A DNA stretch of 64,000 bases from Xanthobacter flavus. GTDB lineage: Bacteria > Pseudomonadota > Alphaproteobacteria > Rhizobiales > Xanthobacteraceae. Positions 59,521-64,000 of the stretch are shown in pieces. The position numbers were made by a program, and so were the translations under genes. How positions within the stretch are numbered: the stretch's first letter is position 1; each line of letters begins with the position of its first letter. The notes beneath the pieces are model-generated. The model was not told the origin of the DNA, made no database searches, and was given only the letters and a program-made list of their open reading frames with translations. The DNA lies in assembly GCF_017875275.1 (NCBI RefSeq), contig NZ_JAGGML010000001.1, positions 4,547,001 through 4,611,000 on the forward strand, read 5' to 3'.

Positions 59521-60987
59521 TCAATAGGCGTCATTGCGGAAGACCTCGAGGAAGGTCCGCAGGATGATCCTGAGGTCGAGCCATACCGACCAATTGTTGA
59601 TGTACCAGAGGTCCATCTCAATGCGGCGTTCCATGAGACCCAGTTCCGGCGTTTCCCCACGCAGACCCTGAACCTGGGCCCAGCCCGTGATGCCGGGTTT
59701 GACATGGTGCCGGAACGCGTAACCGGAAATCAGCTTGGAATATTCGTCATCGTGCGCAATGGCATGGGGCCGCGGACCGACGATGGACATCTGTCCGAGC
59801 AGAACATTCAGCAGCTGCGGCAACTCATCGAGGCTGGAGGCGCGCAGGAAGCGTCCCACCCGCGTCACGCGCTTGTCGTGCCGCTGCGCCTGGACGACCT
59901 TGGAGCCGTCTTCCATCACGGTCATGGACCTAAACTTGAAGATCGTGAATTCCCGTCCGCCGAAGCCGTTGCGGCGCTGGCGGAAGATGACCGGTCCACG
60001 GCTGTCCAGCTTGATCGCGATCGCGATGATGGTGAACAAGGGCAGAAGGAGCAGCATCGCAACGCTGGCGACCATGAGATCGAGCGACCGCTTCTGCGCC
60101 AGCTCGAAGCGCGAGAGCGGCGCACGCTGAACCTCGATCGCGATGGAGACGCCGAAATCCACGCGCGGCGCATCAAGAAGCTCGCTGATCACCTCGTCGG
60201 GCAGAAGCTTCACCGGCAGCGGCACGGAGCGCAGCTTGGCGCGGACGGCATCGAGGCGCTCGATGTCGCTCCACGGCATGGCGAGGACGATTTCCTCGAT
60301 GCGGTTCTGGCGAGCGAACTGCAGTGCACTCTTGAGCGCCTCCACGTCTGCGGGCGTGAACGCGCCGCCGTCGCGGCCCGGCGCCGGAGTAGACAGACCG
60401 AAACGCCGCACCTCATCCAGGCCGAGACGCATCAGCATCTGGGCCGGCACCACCTTATCCAATTCAGCGGCGTCACCGACCAGCATCGACGGGCGGCCGC
60501 GCACGGCGCCGGTGCGGATCGCGCGGCGCAGCCAGATACCCAACGCCCACCGGGAAGCGGGCAGGGCGACGAAGCCGAGTACGGAAAAGATGCCGGTGGA
60601 CAGGCGAGAGGTAGAGTCGCCCACCTTGAGACAGAATATGACGGTGGCAACCAGGAAGATCGCGAAGGTCCAGTTCACCAAGGCCGCGCGGGTTTCCTCG
60701 ACGAGCCGGACCATCCGCCACGGCTTGTAGAGGCCGCCGGAAATGTTGGTCAGCACGAAGGCCACGGCCGCGAGAATGCCGATGCCCAGCGGCCGCGTGA
60801 TCTCGAACCCCGCGCTGGACTGGGTGGAGAAGAAGAAATCGACGAGAACGCTGAGCCCGAGGATCAGCGCCACGTCGGTCAGCATGAAAAGAGGGGGTAC
60901 GGAGGCGTAGTCGAACCGGGCAACGGTTCCGGAGCCCCGGACTCCGCTTGCCTGGTCGATTCGCAGATTGTCCGTGGACAGCGACAT
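59521..60987 (-). CDS. undecaprenyl-phosphate glucose/galactose phosphotransferase (WcaJ/PssY-type)
   Basis: 488 aa from the ATG at 60987. Four or five N-terminal membrane spans (LFMLTDVALILGLSVLVDFF, FALTNISGGL region), a middle CoA-binding-like domain (PSMLVGDAAELDKVVPAQML), and the C-terminal sugar-transferase domain: KRSLDLMVASVAMLLLLPLF, ASSLDELPQLLNVLLGQMSI and VGPRPHAIAHDDE. It starts exopolysaccharide repeat-unit assembly by moving hexose-1-phosphate to undecaprenyl phosphate. Its promoter must lie in the AT-rich gap upstream. Confidence 0.9.
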   Translation of the reverse strand: MSLSTDNLRIDQASGVRGSGTVARFDYASVPPLFMLTDVALILGLSVLVDFFFSTQSSAGFEITRPLGIGILAAVAFVLTNISGGLYKPWRMVRLVEETRAALVNWTFAIFLVATVIFCLKVGDSTSRLSTGIFSVLGFVALPASRWALGIWLRRAIRTGAVRGRPSMLVGDAAELDKVVPAQMLMRLGLDEVRRFGLSTPAPGRDGGAFTPADVEALKSALQFARQNRIEEIVLAMPWSDIERLDAVRAKLRSVPLPVKLLPDEVISELLDAPRVDFGVSIAIEVQRAPLSRFELAQKRSLDLMVASVAMLLLLPLFTIIAIAIKLDSRGPVIFRQRRNGFGGREFTIFKFRSMTVMEDGSKVVQAQRHDKRVTRVGRFLRASSLDELPQLLNVLLGQMSIVGPRPHAIAHDDEYSKLISGYAFRHHVKPGITGWAQVQGLRGETPELGLMERRIEMDLWYINNWSVWLDLRIILRTFLEVFRNDAY

Positions 60988-62186
60988 TCGTCCCTCAAGT
61001 CCGCCTGACCGATAGAGAAGCGGATCGGGCGTTTCCGCAGAACGATACCGCAACTATGATCGCTATTATTCCATCAACATAGCATCGGCGCGCTCGCGCC
61101 ACAAGCGAGTATAGGTTAATAAACGATCGAACGACAAATGTAATCAATCTGTCACGAAATGCAAAAATGGGCCGAAGTGGCTGCTAGTTCCGATGACGAT
61201 GAAGCAGGACGGCGCCGATCAATCTCGGGCGATCGAGTAGTAAGCAAAGATCGAAAAACGGAATCCGTGTTTAATGGAATAAGAGGTTGAGCGATTACTT
61301 CAGCATTTTGCGGCGACTAGACGCCTGCTCATTTGCTGGGCATTGTTGCATTGCAGGATCGGCGCTTAGTGCTTTTCCCGGGTGTGCCGCTGCGGCTGAT
61401 CCCATTCTGCCGGACCTTGCTCCTGCCTGTAGTGTCTGCGTTTCGCGCGACGGGGCGCCGCATAAGTGAGCATTCCGCGGCCGTTTGCTCAACTCGCCGA
61501 CTATATGGTCCCTCGTCTGCGCGACAGCCCCCATTCAGCGTTGTGGCGACTCCGAAGGCGTCGACGGGATTCGAATCGATCTCTTCTGGTCCGTGGTCCG
61601 GGCTCGAACTCGCCTGAGCCGGGAAGGGCATCGGAATGCACGCCATAGAAAAGGCTCCTGCGGCGGTCTGGGAACCACCCCCACGTTCTCAATCTCGCGC
61701 ATTGTCCCGGGGTAACGTCCCTTGTCCATTGTTCTTCCCCGCCGTGCGCCGACACGGCGCCCGCCGCCGGCCAGGCCTGCGATGAATCCGGCTCGCTTGA
61801 CCATCGCGCATTGATGGCGGCGACCTCACGTCGGCCTTTTGTCTGCTGTGACGAGGAAGCAACACCGAGGACGGCCGGCCAGCGGTTGAGGCGACTGAGC
61901 GCTCGCGATCTTCGCGCGTCGAGTTTCAATAAGATCAAAGGATCTCAAGTCTCTAACGCGGGCTCTGCGGGCAGCAACTCGATTGCCGAAACAGCAGAGG
62001 CTAAGACCGCATCCGGATGCGTGCTCGGGCTGCAAATAACCGTTGGCGGAATAGTGCGGTACCTAGGTAGATCTCCCCTGAGTGGAGAGGAGGGGCAGCA
62101 CGCGCTCTGCTCGAGGCACCCAGCGGGATTGTTGCAGCGCCACACGCCTTGTGGTAAGCATGATGCACCTAACTGGAGTGCGGGCG
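60988..62186. other. 1.2-kb intergenic region without a convincing gene
   Basis: GC falls clearly below the rest of the window, most at 61050-61320. It contains the promoter of the glycosylphosphotransferase (minus strand). Open frames of 60-145 codons exist in all frames but lack start signals and family resemblance; one at 61287 (TTG start) reads hydrophobic but without a normal signal peptide. A regulatory leader or decayed gene is possible. Confidence 0.5.
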
Positions 62187-62444
62187 ATGGCGAAAGTTTT
62201 CCATTTTAAGACGGTCCTGACCGGCGCAGCAGTCGCTGGTATGCTTTTTGCTGCGTCTGGCACATCGCAGGCGGCTGGTCTTTGGGGCGAGCGTCTGTCG
62301 GCGCTCAAGACTCATTCAGTGTCTGCCCAGGGTGCGTCGGGGTGGAAATGGTCGCTTATTCAGTACCGGGCTTACAAGTATGACCAGAGGCTGAGCAGGT
62401 TTTTTGGACGTCCGGTGAGCCCCTTCTGCCGCCTTTTCTGTTGA
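62187..62444 (+). CDS. probable secreted microprotein
   Basis: 85 aa from the ATG at 62187 with GGAG 8 nt upstream. Signal peptide AKVFHFKTVLTGAAVAGMLF ending with cleavage after SQA (about residue 29). Mature part about 56 aa, basic and aromatic (GWKWSLIQYRAYKYDQRLSR), ending in SPFCRLFC with two cysteines. A strong terminator 45 nt downstream supports a real transcript. Not recognised as a known family. Confidence 0.6.
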   Translation: MAKVFHFKTVLTGAAVAGMLFAASGTSQAAGLWGERLSALKTHSVSAQGASGWKWSLIQYRAYKYDQRLSRFFGRPVSPFCRLFC

Positions 62445-62488
62445 CGTTTGTCACAGGCGCTGCCTGGAAATCGCCCTATCAAAGTTTG

Positions 62489-62522
62489 CCTTCCAATTTG
62501 CGACGCAAATTGGAAGGTTTTG
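62489..62522 (+). terminator. rho-independent terminator
   Basis: Perfect 13-bp stem CCTTCCAATTTGC / GCAAATTGGAAGG with loop GAC and a TTTT tail. The strongest terminator in the window, just downstream of the secreted microprotein gene. Confidence 0.85.
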
Positions 62523-64000
62523 AAGGCCATTGTTATTGGCCTATCGGCTGCGGCCGATGGGGGCGGGCTTCTGGCTTCTCCGACTTTTTGGATAGAATAG
62601 TGGTAACTGCAGGTTGAGACGATCCGCAAGTAGCCAGCAAGCTGGCGCGTGGCGCTCGTTTTGGCCATGTCGTCAATCGTGTTGGGCGGATCGCTGGGCT
62701 GTGGTTGTCGCATCAACGCTGAGTTCATTTTCACGCATTGGATAGTTAGCATTAGAGTTTGTTTTCGGTGCGATCGGGTGCTTTGCCGGCGTTGTTGATT
62801 TCTGTATTGGGCGCCCCTGCCGGGCCTCTGCCCGCATCCGATATCCGTTCATTGATGTCAGGTTGCAGCTAGTTGGTGCAATAATTCCCGAGAGACATCG
62901 AAGGCGCGAAATGCGCTACTCAGCGGAGCATATCCGCGATTGCTTTGATTTAGGTGCTGAAGGTTGTCGAGACGGGCACGTGATCGTCGTCTTGGGCGTG
63001 ACACGTGGGACTCCAATACTCACGATCATTCAGAGCTCTCGCGAGCATCAAGGGCAACGCAACGTTCTTATCATTCTTGCATGTGAATCAGGTGTTTCAT
63101 GTGCCGGCGCCGAACGGGTGGTGGCCGCCCAGCTTCGCCTGCGTCAGTGCCTAGTCTAGATCAGTTTGCGCGCATTTCTGATCGCCACCTGCCCTTGATG
63201 CACCGTCGGTTAGCGGCTGAGGCGAGCGGTTTATACGGGCTCGGTGCGCTAGGCGCTGGAGTAGGCTCTTGACGAGCGATGGGCAGTTGATCGCTTGTGA
63301 CTTGGTGCATCATACTGATAGTGAGTGGCGCTATGTTACCATCCGCAGGGCGTCTGGCGGAAGCCGCATTTTACGCTTTGTTGCCAGCGTCGGCGACAGC
63401 TACGACAGCACTCCGCAGCGCTCTTACCATGGTCATCAATCCTCACTCTACGAGCTAATTCGTTAATCTCCGGAGGCCTTGGCGCTCCTTCTAGGCTGTC
63501 GAATTCGCGGCGCTGTCGGGTGGTTGAATCTTTCGGTAACATCCCACCGGCCGAGGCCGAAGAGTGCCCTTCCGCGGGGATCGAGCAGCCAACTATGGCG
63601 GCATGACCGTCACCGAATGCCGCCAGATCAGCCCGGGCCGCCCGACCCCACCGACAAGCAAGCACGCAACAGAATTTTGTCACTCGACGAGTTCGATCGG
63701 CAGCACCAGGCTAAAGCCCCGGGAGGGGTGTCTAAAAAAATCGGGGCGCTTCCTAATCCGTTCTGCGTTCGATGCCGACGACGCTCCCAATCGATAAAAT
63801 GAAATTTGTCCGTGCCCGCCAATGGGGCTTTTTTGTTGCGCCGCCGCAGCCGTCATGCTATGCAACAATAAAAATAACATTCTTTAGCGTGTTGCAGTTG
63901 TGCTGAGGGGTAGTTCTAGAGTTGAACAGCTAAGGCGTTGGAGTTGATATCAAACGTGTGGCACGGTATTTGTTGTCACCTTCAGTGCGCATTGGGTATG
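62523..64000. other. AT-richer gene-poor end of the window
   Basis: About 1.5 kb with only short, unconvincing frames, for example 98 codons at 62863 and 65 codons (TTG start) at 63269, neither with a clear RBS or family. Small AT-rich patches at 63870-63890. The sequence may hold promoters for a gene beyond the window. Confidence 0.45.

Noticed and set aside
61287-61469. 60-codon frame with TTG start as a secreted protein
   Set aside because: No Shine-Dalgarno, no ordinary signal peptide and no support from neighbours.
63959-63974. sigma54-like promoter TGGCACGGTATTTGTT
   Set aside because: The essential GC of the -12 element is GT here and no gene start follows within the window.

Overview
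This window is high-GC (roughly 65-70 %) alphaproteobacterial chromosome. Its gene content fits a facultatively methylotrophic, thiosulfate-oxidising member of the Hyphomicrobiales, most likely Xanthobacteraceae (Starkeya, Ancylobacter or Xanthobacter relatives). That is an inference from gene content: an N-methylglutamate (NMG) methylamine pathway, a full Sox cluster with a one-heme SoxA, genes for tetrahydromethanopterin (H4MPT) and methylofuran cofactors, and class I fructose-1,6-bisphosphatase.

Layout. (1) 1-14.9 kb is a methylamine-utilisation locus. It holds mgdA-mgdB-mgdC (N-methylglutamate dehydrogenase, sarcosine-oxidase family, mgdC cut by the window edge) with a divergent LysR regulator; an unusual Amt-family transporter with a sigma54 promoter and a 66-aa membrane microprotein; a Tat-type secreted cupin; and mgsA-mgsB-mgsC-gmaS (NMG synthase and gamma-glutamylmethylamide synthetase) behind an XRE-cupin regulator. 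A Cys-rich repeat protein and an OmpA-like protein sit in the middle. (2) 15.3-16.7 kb is a scar: tRNA-Phe, a truncated integrase fused to a DJ-1/PfpI fragment, and a decayed PCuAC copper chaperone. (3) 16.8-29.1 kb is a sox cluster: soxS-R-T (minus), soxV-W (plus), soxX-A (minus), soxY-Z-B-C-D, then a c-type cytochrome, a Tat-exported DsrE protein and SoxF. (4) 29.3-34.7 kb is damaged accessory DNA: an IS110 element nested in a dead IS3 element, a type III restriction helicase remnant, a shrunken GT2 gene and a GT39 glycosyltransferase. (5) 34.9-47.2 kb carries an acyl-CoA synthetase, fbp, folB, and the H4MPT/methylofuran gene set (two ATP-grasp ligases, a HisA-like barrel, a CitG-like protein, beta-RFAP synthase, a HIT protein), with a large autotransporter in the middle. 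(6) 47.3-57.8 kb has an orphan pstB, a circularly permuted ATP-grasp / alpha-E / transglutaminase operon, a CinA-like protein, sugar epimerases, hldD-hldE and an EamA transporter. (7) 57.8-59.1 kb is an IS256 copy with a frameshift. (8) 59.2-64 kb has an undecaprenyl-phosphate glycosylphosphotransferase, then gene-poor, more AT-rich DNA with one probable secreted microprotein.

How the genes work together: methylamine is probably imported by the Amt protein, ligated to glutamate by GmaS, converted to NMG by MgsABC and oxidised by MgdABCD to glutamate plus a C1 unit at the formaldehyde/methylene level. Enzymes using H4MPT and methylofuran, whose synthesis genes lie at 38-47 kb, could oxidise that unit. 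The Sox system supplies electrons from thiosulfate, and fbp is consistent with Calvin-cycle carbon fixation. The least explained pieces are the Amt/microprotein pair, the cytochrome-DsrE-SoxF tail of the sox operon, the H4MPT/methylofuran accessory enzymes and the ATP-grasp/alpha-E/transglutaminase operon.
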